The notes under the pieces: generated by a model
What the model was told of the DNA's origin: nothing
Database searches by the model: none
The model's input: only the letters and a program-made list of their open reading frames with translations
Assembly (NCBI GenBank): GCA_029237815.1
Contig: JAQZBP010000008.1
Coordinates: 62,001 to 126,000, forward strand
Source of the DNA: Moraxellaceae bacterium
Lineage (GTDB): Bacteria > Pseudomonadota > Gammaproteobacteria > Pseudomonadales > Moraxellaceae
Reading direction: 5' to 3'
Length of the DNA stretch: 64,000 nt
Position numbers and translations under genes: made by a program
In this document: positions 33,034 to 42,891 of the stretch, piece after piece
How positions within the stretch are numbered: position 1 is the stretch's first letter
Layout: each line of letters starts with the position of its first letter

Positions 33034-34344
33034 ATGCGTATCAGCATTTTCGGTATGGGCTATGTCGGCATCGTCTGCGCGGCGTTGTTCGCGCGCCGCG
33101 GCGGCACCGTCATCGGCGTCGACGTCAGCCGCGACAAGGTCGACGCCATCAATTCCGGCAAGGCGCCCATCGTCGAGCCGGGCCTGCCCGAGCTGCTCGA
33201 GGAGGTCGTGGGGCAGGGCCGGCTGCGCGCCACCATGGACGTCGCCGAGGCGATCGCCGGCAGCGAGATCTCCTTCGTCTGTGTTGGCACGCCGAGCCGC
33301 GGCAACGGCGACCTCGATCTCTCGCACGTGGTCACCGTGTGCCGCCAGATCGGCGCCGCGCTACGTGATCGTCCGGCCTCGCACCTCGTCGTCATCCGCA
33401 GCACCGTGTTGCCCGGCACGCTACGCAGCCTTGTCATCCCGGCGCTGGAAGAGACCTCCGGCAAGAAGGCGGGCGAGGGCTTCCAGGTCGCCGTGAACCC
33501 CGAGTTCCTGCGCGAGTGCACCGCTATCCGCGATTTCGACAATCCGCCCTTCACCATCATTGGCGCCGACGACGAATCGTCGGCGGCGCGCGTGGCGGCG
33601 CTGTACGAGGGCGTCGAGGCCGAGCTCGTGATCCGCAAGCCGGAAGTGGCGGAGATGATCAAGTACACCTGCAACGCCTGGCACGCCACCAAGGTCGCCT
33701 TCGCCAACGAGATCGGCGCCATCGCCAAGCAGTTCGGCGTCGACGGCCGCGACGTCATGGACGTCGCCTGCAAGGACAAGGTGCTCAACATCTCCAACTA
33801 TTACATGCGCCCCGGCTTCGCCTTCGGCGGCTCCTGCCTGCCCAAGGACGTGCGCGCGCTCATCTACCGCGCCGGCCAGGCCGACATGATCCTGCCGTTG
33901 CTGAAATCGCTGCTGCCCTCCAACCGCGCCCACCTCGACCGCGGCCTCGACCTCGTCATGGCGCACGGCAGCCGCCGCGTCGGCATGCTGGGGCTGTCCT
34001 TCAAGTTCGGCACCGACGACCTGCGCGAGAGCCCCTTCGTCGAGCTTGCCGAGAAGCTGATCGGCAAGGGCCACGACCTGCGCATCTACGACCGCCACGT
34101 CGACCATGCCCGCGTGCACGGCGCCAACCGCGACTACATCAACAACAAGATTCCGCACCTGGCCGCGCTGCTCACGCCCTCGGTCGAGGACGTGATCAAC
34201 CACGCCGACGTCATCGTGGTCTGCTACCGCGATCCGGAGTTCGACGAGCCGCTGATCCGCCGCGTCGGCGAGCGCAAGATCATCGACCTCGCCGGCCTCG
34301 CGCGCGCCACCGTGACCGGCGACTACGAGGGTATCTGCTGGTGA
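33034..34344 (+). CDS. algD: GDP-mannose 6-dehydrogenase AlgD
   Basis: 436 residues, identical in length to the P. aeruginosa enzyme. N-terminal Rossmann fold ([18 protein letters not shown]), the NAD-domain [15 protein letters not shown] and the catalytic Cys in [16 protein letters not shown]. It oxidises GDP-mannose to GDP-mannuronate, the committed step of alginate precursor synthesis in the cytoplasm. ATG 33034 has AGGGGA about eight bases upstream. An in-frame extension upstream lacks the family sequence. It overlaps alg8 by one base (TGATG). Confidence 0.95.
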   Translation: MRISIFGMGYVGIVCAALFARRGGTVIGVDVSRDKVDAINSGKAPIVEPGLPELLEEVVGQGRLRATMDVAEAIAGSEISFVCVGTPSRGNGDLDLSHVVTVCRQIGAALRDRPASHLVVIRSTVLPGTLRSLVIPALEETSGKKAGEGFQVAVNPEFLRECTAIRDFDNPPFTIIGADDESSAARVAALYEGVEAELVIRKPEVAEMIKYTCNAWHATKVAFANEIGAIAKQFGVDGRDVMDVACKDKVLNISNYYMRPGFAFGGSCLPKDVRALIYRAGQADMILPLLKSLLPSNRAHLDRGLDLVMAHGSRRVGMLGLSFKFGTDDLRESPFVELAEKLIGKGHDLRIYDRHVDHARVHGANRDYINNKIPHLAALLTPSVEDVINHADVIVVCYRDPEFDEPLIRRVGERKIIDLAGLARATVTGDYEGICW

Positions 34345-35870
34345 TGCAGCAGCTCCGCGCCGCGCTGGTGGGCGCCCGCCTGTACATTCCCCGGCCCCTG
34401 CAGGAGCTGGGCGAATGGCTGCTGTACGGCCTGGCGCTGGCGTGGCTCGTCGTCTTCCTGCCCGCCAATTTCTTCGTGTCGGGCGAGGCGAAGTTCCTGC
34501 TGCTGATCGGCCTGATCGGGGCCTGGCGCTATTCCGTCGGCATCACCCATTTCATCCGCAGCCAGCTCTTCCTGCGCATCGTGTTTCCGCGCCTGCGCCG
34601 ACTCGCCGACGCGGTGCCGGAGGAAAAGTTGCCGCAGCACGTGTATTTCCTCGTCACCAGTTTCCGCATCGATGCGCGCACGACCTACCAGGTCTACCAC
34701 TCGGTGTTCATGGAGGCGCTGACCTGCGGGCGGCCCGCCTCGGTGGTGGCCTCCATCGTGGAGAAGGCCGACGAATACCTGATCCGGCGCGTCTACCAGG
34801 ACACCATCGAGGCCGCCGGCGCCAACATCGAGCTCATGTTCGTGCGCATCCCCGGCACCGGCAAGCGCGACGGCCTCGCCTATGGTTTCCGTGCCATCTC
34901 GCGCAACCGCCGCTTCCATGAATCCGTGGTCGCGGTGGTGGACGGCGACACGGTGCTGGAGCCCGGTGTCGTGAAACGCTCGCTGCCCTTCTTCACCGTG
35001 CTGCCCAATATGGGCGCGCTCACCACCAACGAATACTGCGACGTGCTGGGCGGCGCCATGATGCGCGACTGGCACCAGCTCCGCTTCGCGCAGCGCCACA
35101 TCAACATGTGCTCTATGGGCCTGTCGCACCGCGTGCTGACGCTCACCGGGCGCATGTCCATCTTCCGCGGCAGCGTCGTCACCGACCCGCTCTTCATCGA
35201 CGACGTGCAGAACGACCACCTCTCGCACTGGCGGCTCGGCGACTTCCGCTTTTTGACCGGCGACGACAAGTCGAGCTGGTACAGCATCATGCGGCTCGGC
35301 TACGACACCTTCTACGTGCCGGACGTCTCCATCCGCACGCTGGAGCACCCGCCGGAAAAGACCTTCCTGCATTCCTCGTACAAGCTGATGTTCCGCTGGT
35401 ACGGCAACTCGCTGCGCCAGAACCACCGCGCCACCAAGCTCGGCATGCGCCGCCTGGGACTGTTCACCTACTACGTGCTCTGGGACCAGCGCTTTTCCAT
35501 GTGGACTTCGCTGGTCGGCCTCACTACGGCCATCCTCGCCAGCTTTTTCTACGGCTATGCGGTGCTGTTCGCCTACCTGCTCTGGGTCGGCTTCACCCGC
35601 GCGCTCATCACCGCGAGCCTGCTGGCCGGCCACCATCCGGTGCGGCCGAGTTATCCGGCGCTCCTGTATTACAACCAGATCGCCGGCTCGCTGGTGAAGA
35701 CCTACGTGAACTTCCGCCTGGACCGCCAGTCCTGGACACGGCAGAAGACGACGCTGAAGGCGGCGTCCGATTCACGTGCGCGCTTCAACAAGTGGAGTTC
35801 CCGCGCCATGACATTTTCCGCGGTCAGCATGTTCCTGGCGTTCTGCCTGGTGCTGGCGCACGGCTCCTGA
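34344..35870 (+). CDS. alg8: Alginate polymerase glycosyltransferase Alg8
   Basis: 508 residues. Inner-membrane GT2 synthase: N-terminal helices ([37 protein letters not shown]), cytoplasmic catalytic domain with [14 protein letters not shown], the DGDT metal site ([13 protein letters not shown]), DDVQNDHLS and the acceptor motif [10 protein letters not shown] (Q/RxxRW-like), then C-terminal helices. It polymerises mannuronate from GDP-mannuronate, with Alg44 as c-di-GMP sensor. The ATG overlaps the algD stop by one base. Confidence 0.93.
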   Translation: MQQLRAALVGARLYIPRPLQELGEWLLYGLALAWLVVFLPANFFVSGEAKFLLLIGLIGAWRYSVGITHFIRSQLFLRIVFPRLRRLADAVPEEKLPQHVYFLVTSFRIDARTTYQVYHSVFMEALTCGRPASVVASIVEKADEYLIRRVYQDTIEAAGANIELMFVRIPGTGKRDGLAYGFRAISRNRRFHESVVAVVDGDTVLEPGVVKRSLPFFTVLPNMGALTTNEYCDVLGGAMMRDWHQLRFAQRHINMCSMGLSHRVLTLTGRMSIFRGSVVTDPLFIDDVQNDHLSHWRLGDFRFLTGDDKSSWYSIMRLGYDTFYVPDVSIRTLEHPPEKTFLHSSYKLMFRWYGNSLRQNHRATKLGMRRLGLFTYYVLWDQRFSMWTSLVGLTTAILASFFYGYAVLFAYLLWVGFTRALITASLLAGHHPVRPSYPALLYYNQIAGSLVKTYVNFRLDRQSWTRQKTTLKAASDSRARFNKWSSRAMTFSAVSMFLAFCLVLAHGS

Positions 35871-35888
35871 TTCACCGAGGAATAGAGC

Positions 35889-37010
35889 ATGAGTGACAAA
35901 AGCCCCCGCATCGTCCATGAGTCGGAAGCCCATCGGCAGCACGTGCGCATCCGCCTGCCCGGCACGGTCATCGTGCGCGACAGCCGCGACGACAAGGTCG
36001 CCGAATTCGAGTTGCTCGACATTTCCGTCGGCGGCTTCTCGCTCAAGCCCTGCGGCACGGACCTCGCGCCCGGCGAGCTGCTGCACGGCGACCTCGTGCT
36101 GAAATACGAGTCCTTCACCTACAGCATCGGCATCCACTTCCAGGCCAAGGTCGCCAACGAGGAGCGCATCGGCTGCATGTTCCAGGACGTGGGGCCCACC
36201 GAGGGCGACGCGCTGCGAGCCATCATCGGCTCCTTCCTCGCCGGCGACGTGGTGCAGCTCAACGACATGCTGCAGATCATGCGCCGCGACAATTCCGCCA
36301 ACGCGCGCAAGGCCGGCAGCACGGCCAACCCGCCCGTGGTGAAGGGCGTGGCCATCGCCGGCACGATCATGGTGCTGACGCTGGGTTTCCTTGCCTTTGC
36401 CTATGTGTTCTCGCAGGTCTACGGCGTGCTCTTCGTCAACAGCGCCGAGTCCGCCGTGGTCACCACCAATGTGCATTACGTGCGCATGCCGGTGGACGGC
36501 ACTTTCCAGAGCCTGCTCCGGCCCGGCGAGCGCAAGGTGCGCAAGGGCCAGCCGCTCGGCACCTATTCCGAGATCCTGCCGCCCATGCCGGTGCGCGGGC
36601 AGGACTCTTCCGCGCCGCGCCAGATGACCTTCATGAGCCCCTGCGACTGCGAGGTGCTCGGCCTGCCGCTCGGCGAGAGCGGCGTACTGCGCAAGGGCGA
36701 CCCGGTCTTCCAGATGCGCGCTCCCGATTCGCACCGCTGGGTGTCGGCGCTCTACACGCCGAAGCAGGCGCTCGAGCTGCTCGAAGGCGACGATTTGCGC
36801 GTGGTGCTGCCAGTGCAGGGCCTGCGCTATGCCGGGCGGGTCAGCGTGATAGACGCCAGCCGTATCGAGAACTCGCAGGTGGCCGATAATTTCGTGCGCG
36901 TCGACATCGAAGTCGAGGGCGAGCTGCCGGTCTCGGCGCTCGGGCATCCGGCAGAGGTCGTGCGCCATCCCTGGCTCGTGATGAAGCTGCTGCGGCTGCT
37001 GGGAGCCTGA
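35889..37010 (+). CDS. alg44: PilZ-domain alginate synthase activator Alg44
   Basis: 373 residues. Cytoplasmic PilZ domain at about 10-120 with c-di-GMP ligands R16xxxR20 (RQHVR) and D44-S46-G49 (DISVGG), matching P. aeruginosa R17/R21/D44/S46. Then one transmembrane helix (IAGTIMVLTLGFLAFAYVF) and a periplasmic HlyD-like domain ending VMKLLRLLGA. It activates Alg8 on binding c-di-GMP. All binding residues are present, so the pathway should be c-di-GMP dependent. Confidence 0.93.
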   Translation: MSDKSPRIVHESEAHRQHVRIRLPGTVIVRDSRDDKVAEFELLDISVGGFSLKPCGTDLAPGELLHGDLVLKYESFTYSIGIHFQAKVANEERIGCMFQDVGPTEGDALRAIIGSFLAGDVVQLNDMLQIMRRDNSANARKAGSTANPPVVKGVAIAGTIMVLTLGFLAFAYVFSQVYGVLFVNSAESAVVTTNVHYVRMPVDGTFQSLLRPGERKVRKGQPLGTYSEILPPMPVRGQDSSAPRQMTFMSPCDCEVLGLPLGESGVLRKGDPVFQMRAPDSHRWVSALYTPKQALELLEGDDLRVVLPVQGLRYAGRVSVIDASRIENSQVADNFVRVDIEVEGELPVSALGHPAEVVRHPWLVMKLLRLLGA

Positions 37011-37015
37011 GCATC

Positions 37016-38368
37016 GTGGCCACGCCCTTGCGCCGGTTTCATATCCTGCTGTTCGCGGCGTCCCTGCTGCTGGCGGGCTGCGCCCATCTCCCCGATACGG
37101 GGCGGGCGGCGGCCGCGCTGCAGCAGGGTGATCGCGCCGCGGCGGAGGCGCAGTACCGTGCGCTGGCGGAATTCGGGCTGCCTGGCGCACAGCTCGCGCT
37201 CGGCGACCTGCTGGCGAACGGCCCGGCGCGTGAGCGGCAGCTGGCGGAAGCGATCACCTGGTACGAGCGCGCGGCGCGGCGCGATGCCCGCGGGCTCGGC
37301 CGCATCAGCGGACTCTATGCCCGCGATCCGGCGCTCGACGCCAGCGCGCTCGATGCCCTGACCGAGCGTCTGCAAGCACGTCACGCGCGGGGCGAACTGC
37401 AGCTGTCGGCAGATATCGCGGACCTGCTGCTGGCGCGTGGCAATGGCCGCAATGCGCGCGAGGTCGAGCGCTGGGCGCGGCAGGCGGCCCGCATTGGCGA
37501 CCCGCGCGGTGAATACCTGCTCGGCATGCTCTGCGACCAGCCCCTGCGCGAAATGCCGGACGTCCCCTGTGCGGCCCGCCATTACAGCGCCAGTGCTGCC
37601 CAGCTGCCGGAAGCGGCGGGTGCGCTGGTTGCGCTGGCGCAGCGCCACAACGGCGTCGGCCTGCCGCTGCAGCTCGCGCGTGAGGCGGCAGCCCGCCACG
37701 CGGGCGCCGCGCGCCACTCCGTGTTTCGCGTCTATCGCAAGAAGGTGGGCGGCGTGCCGCAGCTGTCGGTGGCGGAGGTGTTGCTCGGTGGCCTGTTCCG
37801 TCGTGATGCCCGCGCCGGCGTGGCCGACGCCACGCAGGCCGCGGCCATCGTCGAGCCGGAAATGGAGGCCGCCGCCGCGACCTGGGACCCGACCGATGCG
37901 GCCGTCGAACTGGCGAACGCCTATGCCGCCAACGTTGGCGAGGACGCGCGCACGCGGCTGCTGGATCTGCTTGCCTGGTTGCGCACTGTGCGTCCGCTCG
38001 AGGCGGACCTGATCGAGGCGGAGGTGTACACGGACGGCAATCTGCTGCCCTCCGACCCATTGCGTGCGCAGGCCCTGCTACGGAAGCATGCCGACACGTC
38101 GCCGGCCGCCGCCTATGCCTATGGCGGCCTGCTGCGCAGCGGCATGCTCGACGAGCCCGACTACGCTGGTGCCGTGCAGTGGTTCGAGCGCGCGGGGGAG
38201 GGCGGCCTTGCCAAGAGCTGGTTCATCCTCACCCGGCTCTATCTGTACAGCCCGGGCTTCGCGCCGGACCGTGCGCGTGCCGAGGCGTATGCCGCGCGTG
38301 CGCGCGAGAATGGCTACGTCATGGTGGATGCGTTGCTGGATTCCGCCGCTGCGGGGGTCACGCCATGA
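37016..38368 (+). CDS. algK: Alginate export lipoprotein AlgK
   Basis: 450 residues from GTG 37016, five bases after the alg44 stop. Lipobox LLLAGC near residue 21 anchors it to the outer membrane. The rest is helical Sel1/TPR-like repeats (AAEAQYRALAEFGLPGAQLALGD-type units, written here by their key G-x-x-x-A-x-x-x-L-G pattern; also AVQWFERAGEGGLAKSW near the end). It helps place the AlgE porin and links it to the inner-membrane synthase. The stop overlaps the algE start (ATGA). Confidence 0.88.
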   Translation: MATPLRRFHILLFAASLLLAGCAHLPDTGRAAAALQQGDRAAAEAQYRALAEFGLPGAQLALGDLLANGPARERQLAEAITWYERAARRDARGLGRISGLYARDPALDASALDALTERLQARHARGELQLSADIADLLLARGNGRNAREVERWARQAARIGDPRGEYLLGMLCDQPLREMPDVPCAARHYSASAAQLPEAAGALVALAQRHNGVGLPLQLAREAAARHAGAARHSVFRVYRKKVGGVPQLSVAEVLLGGLFRRDARAGVADATQAAAIVEPEMEAAAATWDPTDAAVELANAYAANVGEDARTRLLDLLAWLRTVRPLEADLIEAEVYTDGNLLPSDPLRAQALLRKHADTSPAAAYAYGGLLRSGMLDEPDYAGAVQWFERAGEGGLAKSWFILTRLYLYSPGFAPDRARAEAYAARARENGYVMVDALLDSAAAGVTP

Positions 38369-39948
38369 CGCCATTAAGGACATTCCTCTGGCGGCTCGTA
38401 GCGCTGATGGCCGCGGTTGCGCTCAGCCCGGTGCAGGCGGCGGCAGTGGACGTGGCTTCGCCGGCTGTGGCCTCGACAGGTGTCGAGGCCGTTTCCGGGC
38501 CGTCATCTGGTGAGGCGAGTGCGGTAGATGCGCCCGAACCGGCGGCTTCGTCGGGATCGGCGTCAGCACCTGCTTCCGCGCCCGGGTCCGCAGTTGCGCC
38601 TGCAGTCGCATCTGCGTCCCCGGTCGTGCTCGTCGAGAAAGGCCTGCAGGCGGAAATCAAGGCACGTCAGGTCGAGCCTGCCTTCGCCGGCGACGGCGAG
38701 GGCATCACCAATCTCGTGCTGCGGCCCTACTGGTTCCGCCAGTCCGGCGAGCACGACATCAGTGCGGTATCCGCCAAGCTCTACGCGAGCGACGACTACG
38801 ACGCCGACACCGACGTGTCCGCCACGCGCAACGCCGACCGCCAGTACGCGGAGATCACCGAGCTCTGGCATCAGCGCTTCGATGCCGTCGACCCGCGCCG
38901 CTCGGTCCGGATCGGCATCCAGAAGATCAACGACGGCAGCAGCCGCTGGTGGGACACGCCGCTTACGGGGGGTGCGCTGATCTACGGCAGCAGCCTCGTC
39001 AACGGCTATGTCGCCGCCGGCTCGCGCGCAAGCTTCCTGCGCACCGACTGGGACGAGACCGATCCGCGCGCGGAGCACGGCTGGGTCGTTGCCGCACAAT
39101 CCACGCGGCAGTGGCGGCAGGACCAGTTCGTGAGCGTGCGCAGTCTGGCACGCCTCGACACCGACCCGGGCTACGCCATGGGCGAGACACTTTCGCGCGC
39201 CCGGTTCGAACGCGAGCCGACGCGCGCGATCTGGCTCGCCGGCGATCTGCAGGGCGAGCGGCGGCGCGAGGAGTCACCCGACTACTACCGCTACCTGCTG
39301 GAGCTCGGCATGGCGGCCGGCGAAGCGACGCGCTATCGCAGCGCCGGCGTCGCGGACCCGGATGCACTGTCGATCGTCGCTGACGAGCAGCGCGACATCG
39401 CCGGCCTGCTGCTGCGCGTCGAAGGCCAGCGCGTGTGGGAGCGCGACTGGCAGTGGCGCCTCGGCGGCAGCGCCAGTGTCGCCACTGGCGGCGATGGCGC
39501 TGGCGATGCCGGCTACGTCGGCACCGGCCTCACTAGCTACCGCAACGAGCTCTTTGGCACACAGGCGCGCGGGCACCTCAACGGTGAAGCGATGCGCCTC
39601 GAGCCCGGCAATGCCAGCGTGGCCGGCCTGCATGCGGCGGTGAGCCCGCGCCGCGGTCACGAGCTGCTGCTGGCGCTGCGCTCGGCCTGGCGCACCGACG
39701 CGGCCGGCGACGTCATCCTCGGCGGCAGCGTGCTGCCGGGTGGACAGGACCGGGCCATCGGCGATTGCGTCGATGTCGTCTACAGCTGGCGCCAGCGTCC
39801 GTTCTTCCGCGAGCGCACGGTGCGCGCCGGCGGCTTCGAGGGCCGCCACCTGCTGCTGACCTATTCGCACTTCGCGCCGGCTTTCGCCGACCCGGGCAAT
39901 CGCGTGTCGGGCGATGTCCTCAGTCTTGAATATTTCCACTCCTTCTGA
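38365..39948 (+). CDS. algE: Alginate outer-membrane porin AlgE
   Basis: 527 residues. Signal peptide, then an unusual Ala/Ser/Val/Pro-rich linker (about residues 27-88), then an alginate_exp beta-barrel: GITNLVLRPYWFRQSGEHD, RQYAEITELWHQRFDAVD, GNRVSGDVLSLEYFHSF with a terminal Phe as barrel sorting signal. It exports the polymer through the outer membrane together with AlgK. Start ATG overlaps the algK stop by four bases. The linker makes it longer than the 490-residue P. aeruginosa protein. Confidence 0.87.
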   Translation: MTPLRTFLWRLVALMAAVALSPVQAAAVDVASPAVASTGVEAVSGPSSGEASAVDAPEPAASSGSASAPASAPGSAVAPAVASASPVVLVEKGLQAEIKARQVEPAFAGDGEGITNLVLRPYWFRQSGEHDISAVSAKLYASDDYDADTDVSATRNADRQYAEITELWHQRFDAVDPRRSVRIGIQKINDGSSRWWDTPLTGGALIYGSSLVNGYVAAGSRASFLRTDWDETDPRAEHGWVVAAQSTRQWRQDQFVSVRSLARLDTDPGYAMGETLSRARFEREPTRAIWLAGDLQGERRREESPDYYRYLLELGMAAGEATRYRSAGVADPDALSIVADEQRDIAGLLLRVEGQRVWERDWQWRLGGSASVATGGDGAGDAGYVGTGLTSYRNELFGTQARGHLNGEAMRLEPGNASVAGLHAAVSPRRGHELLLALRSAWRTDAAGDVILGGSVLPGGQDRAIGDCVDVVYSWRQRPFFRERTVRAGGFEGRHLLLTYSHFAPAFADPGNRVSGDVLSLEYFHSF

Positions 39949-39961
39949 GGGCGCCCGCGTG

Positions 39962-41395
39962 ATGCGACTCCGCTACCCCGTTGCTCTCCTGCTGGCGCTC
40001 GCGGCCACGATCGCCGGCGCCGCCGACGCGCCCTACCGGGTGAGCGTCGCGACGGCGCCTGCCCGCGTCGACTGGCAGGCGCGCGTGCCGGCGGGCCTGG
40101 CGGACTGTGGCACGCGCCCGCCTGCCGCACCGGCGAGCCGCAGTGGCGGGGTGCGTGTGATCAACATCGTCAAGGACCGCTATTTCGTTAAATTCTTCAA
40201 CGACGGGCGGCTGCCGCGCATGATCACGCAGCAGCAGGACGTGCCGCGCGCGCTGGTCGTGGACAGCGGCGTGTGGCGCTTGCCGGAACTCGTGCGTGCT
40301 GTGAACGACGCGAAGGTGCTCTCTACCGACCACGTGCTCGGCCTGCCGCTCCTGATCCGGCCGGGCGCGGTGGTGGTGGTGGAGACCGGCGACTGGCTCA
40401 AGCTCGATCGCGCGCGCGGTGCCTTCATCCTCAATCTCGGCGAGTTGCATCTGCGCGACGCACGCGTCTCCGGCTGGGACGTCGGCGCAGGCCGTGCCGC
40501 GCCGCTGCGCCATGCTGCCGAATTCCGGCCTTACCTGCTCGGTTGGGGCGGCTCCCGCACGGTCATCCATCATTCGCTGCTCGAGTCGCTCGGATTCTCC
40601 GAACACCTCTCGAACGGCATCGGCTTTGCCCGCGGTCCCTTCGGGCTGAAGGACATCGATGGCGGTCGCCCGCCGGAGGCCTGGGTGACGCGCAACCGCA
40701 TCACGAATGCCTATAGCGCTGTGCGCATCAGCGGCGGCGCGACGCGCGTCTGCGGCAATGTCATCGACGGCGCACAGGTGCACGGCGTTCAGGTCGAGGA
40801 GAGTAGGGGCACGGTCATCGTGGCCGGCAACCGCGTCAGCGGTGTGCGTGCCGGCACGGCCATCAGTATCGGCAGCACCGGCGGTGCCTGGATCGGTCGC
40901 AACCTCGTCGAGGCCAACGGCCAGAGCGGCATCGTGCTGACGGGCTCGCAGGCCGCGTGGCTGGTCGGCAATACGGTGCGTCGCAACCAGTCGGATGGCA
41001 TCCGCATCACGGGCAGCGGCGCGACCGTGGTCGACAACGTGTCGTCCGATAATGGCGACCATGGCGTCCAGGTGCGCAATGGCAGCAGCGTGCGTATCCA
41101 GGGCCTGGCGGCGAGCGGCAACGGCGGCGTCGGCATCGAGGCGACGCGGCAGCCCGAGCTGAAGCTGGCGGCGGGAACGCGCTGGCAACTCATGCTTGCG
41201 GATGTGCGTCTTTCGGAGAATCGCGGCGGCGCGATCGGCATGGACCGTCCCTACGAGATGCTGGTCGGTGACGTAGCGATCACCGATAGCTTCTCGGCGC
41301 GTCGCGCATTGCTGCGCTCGGCCCTGAATGGCGTCGAGGGACCACTGCTGAAGCAGGTACTGGTGGAGAAGCGATTCGTCAGGGTGGCGCCGTAG
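39962..41395 (+). CDS. algG: AlgG-like periplasmic beta-helix protein, epimerase motif missing
   Basis: 477 residues. Signal peptide, then a right-handed beta-helix like alginate C5-epimerase AlgG: EFRPYLLGWGGSRT matches the family EFRPFLLSWGG segment, and the N/G-rich repeats (NGQSGIVLTG, NQSDGIRITGS, NGDHGVQVRN) continue to about 400. At the place of the DPHD catalytic motif the sequence is QVEE (residues 277-280, GVQVEESRG). The following lid Arg of known enzymes is also not seen. It may protect polymer in the periplasm without epimerising, or act on another residue. ATG 39962 has GAGGG upstream, 14 bases after algE. Confidence 0.82.
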   Translation: MRLRYPVALLLALAATIAGAADAPYRVSVATAPARVDWQARVPAGLADCGTRPPAAPASRSGGVRVINIVKDRYFVKFFNDGRLPRMITQQQDVPRALVVDSGVWRLPELVRAVNDAKVLSTDHVLGLPLLIRPGAVVVVETGDWLKLDRARGAFILNLGELHLRDARVSGWDVGAGRAAPLRHAAEFRPYLLGWGGSRTVIHHSLLESLGFSEHLSNGIGFARGPFGLKDIDGGRPPEAWVTRNRITNAYSAVRISGGATRVCGNVIDGAQVHGVQVEESRGTVIVAGNRVSGVRAGTAISIGSTGGAWIGRNLVEANGQSGIVLTGSQAAWLVGNTVRRNQSDGIRITGSGATVVDNVSSDNGDHGVQVRNGSSVRIQGLAASGNGGVGIEATRQPELKLAAGTRWQLMLADVRLSENRGGAIGMDRPYEMLVGDVAITDSFSARRALLRSALNGVEGPLLKQVLVEKRFVRVAP

Positions 41396-41522
41396 GGCGT
41401 TGGTGTCTCCACCCGACTCGTGCAAGGGCAGCCCGGGGCACAGGATGCTGCCCCCTCCCGACAGTCTGTGGGGTTGAGCGGAGTGAGGTCGGGGAAGCGT
41501 GCCGGCCCGACGGCCGCACGAT

Positions 41523-41541
41523 CCGGCTCCGGAGGAGCCGG
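41523..41541. other. GC-rich hairpin downstream of tRNA-Leu
   Basis: CCGGCTCC (41523-41530), GGA, GGAGCCGG (41534-41541). It lies 12 bases beyond the 3' end of the minus-strand tRNA. Without a T-run it may be a weak terminator or RNA 3' structure. Confidence 0.4.
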
Positions 41542-41552
41542 CAAGGGAGGAA

Positions 41553-41635
<83 letters not shown>

Positions 41636-41712
41636 ACGGGGTGGCGACTATCGGGCGTCGGTCTTCCGGAAATCCTGAGAGCTCGCGCTGCCTGCAGCAC
41701 AGGCGAATCCCT

Positions 41713-42204
41713 TCAGGGCTCGTTGCGGCTCGCCTGTATCCCGGCCGCCGCCGCATTGCGCTCGGCGCGCAGGAAATCCTTTTCATAATAGGCCGCGGCC
41801 AGTGCACGCATGTCGCCGTTCAGGCGTTCGCGCAGGTCGGCGAGGCGCAACTCGCTACGATCCAGCCGCGTCACGCCGAATTCGGCAAGATCGGGTTCCT
41901 GCTTCGCCGCCGAGCGCAGCAGGGCGTGCAGCCAGGCCCAGGGGCTGGCGTCACCGCGGAAGGGGATGCGGTAGGTGTCCAGCTTCTCGCGCAGCAGGTC
42001 GCTGTCATCGATGCGGAAGGCGGTGCGGAGCACCTGCTCCTGCACGGCGTCCAGGCGCTGCCAGATGAGACGCTTTTGCGCGTCCGAGTAGCGGTTCCAG
42101 TCGATGACCTCGTGCAGGTAGCGGCGGCAGCCGCGGCAGACCACGTCACCGTAGGTGGTGGAGCAGATACCGACACAAGGAGTGGGGACTTTATTGAACA
42201 ACAT
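41713..42204 (-). CDS. DUF1289 family Cys-rich protein
   Basis: 163 residues. The N-terminus has the DUF1289 pattern PCVGICSTTYGDVVCRGCRR, four to five cysteines that may bind a metal or FeS cluster, followed by the typical helix with W-x-R-Y-S-x-x-x-K-R-x-I-W. The remaining 100 residues are helical (ERLNGDMRALAAAYYEKDFL). Function unknown. It is on the same strand as the tRNA, about 80 bases upstream. Confidence 0.78.
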   Translation of the reverse strand: MLFNKVPTPCVGICSTTYGDVVCRGCRRYLHEVIDWNRYSDAQKRLIWQRLDAVQEQVLRTAFRIDDSDLLREKLDTYRIPFRGDASPWAWLHALLRSAAKQEPDLAEFGVTRLDRSELRLADLRERLNGDMRALAAAYYEKDFLRAERNAAAAGIQASRNEP

Positions 42205-42320
42205 CGCAGACCCGGGGGAGGAATGCGCCTACCTTAGCAGATGACGTTACTCATTCCAGCGTTTGACCCGGGCCTGCGATTCTGCGAAAAAGGCGCGGCT
42301 TTTCCCTGCCGGACATCCCC

Positions 42321-42710
42321 ATGCAAGACTTCTATCCCCTTATCAAGCACATCCACATGGGCGCCGTGCTGGCCAGTGGCGGTTTCTTCCTCCTGCGCGG
42401 CCTCTGGATGATGCAGGAGTCCAGCCTGCTCAACAGCAAGTTCGCCCGGGTCGTGCCGCACGTCATCGATACCGTGCTGCTGCTGGCGGCCATTGCGCTG
42501 GTGGTCTACCTCGGCGCCCTGCCGGTCTGGGTGCAGGTGAAGATCGTGGCGCTGTTCGTGTACATCTTCCTTGGCGTGCTGGCGTTCCGGCTGGCCAAGG
42601 GCTATGGCGCCAAGGTGCTGTCGTTCTTCCTGGCACTTCTGGTATTCGCCTTCATCATGAGCGTGGCCATCACCAAGCACCCCCAGGGCTTCCTCAGTGG
42701 AATCCTGTGA
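42321..42710 (+). CDS. SirB2-family small membrane protein
   Basis: 129 residues with four predicted transmembrane helices. YPLIKHIHMGAVLASGGFFL and the C-terminal KHPQGFL are typical of SirB2 proteins, named for an effect on Salmonella invasion gene expression; the biochemical role is not known. No strong ribosome-binding site is seen before the ATG. Confidence 0.78.
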   Translation: MQDFYPLIKHIHMGAVLASGGFFLLRGLWMMQESSLLNSKFARVVPHVIDTVLLLAAIALVVYLGALPVWVQVKIVALFVYIFLGVLAFRLAKGYGAKVLSFFLALLVFAFIMSVAITKHPQGFLSGIL

Positions 42711-42891
42711 ACCCCGTCAACCATATTCCGGGGCGGGACGTTAATTTTGTAGCGGAGTCGTAAGGGGGCGCTTCCCGCCTCCGTGCCGCTTTGTTACAAA
42801 TCGCGCACCAGGGCCAGACGCCCTGTTTAAATACGGCCAGCTGCACATGTCCGTGTCAGCCGGCCACTTTTGTCAGATCAGGAGATTCACC

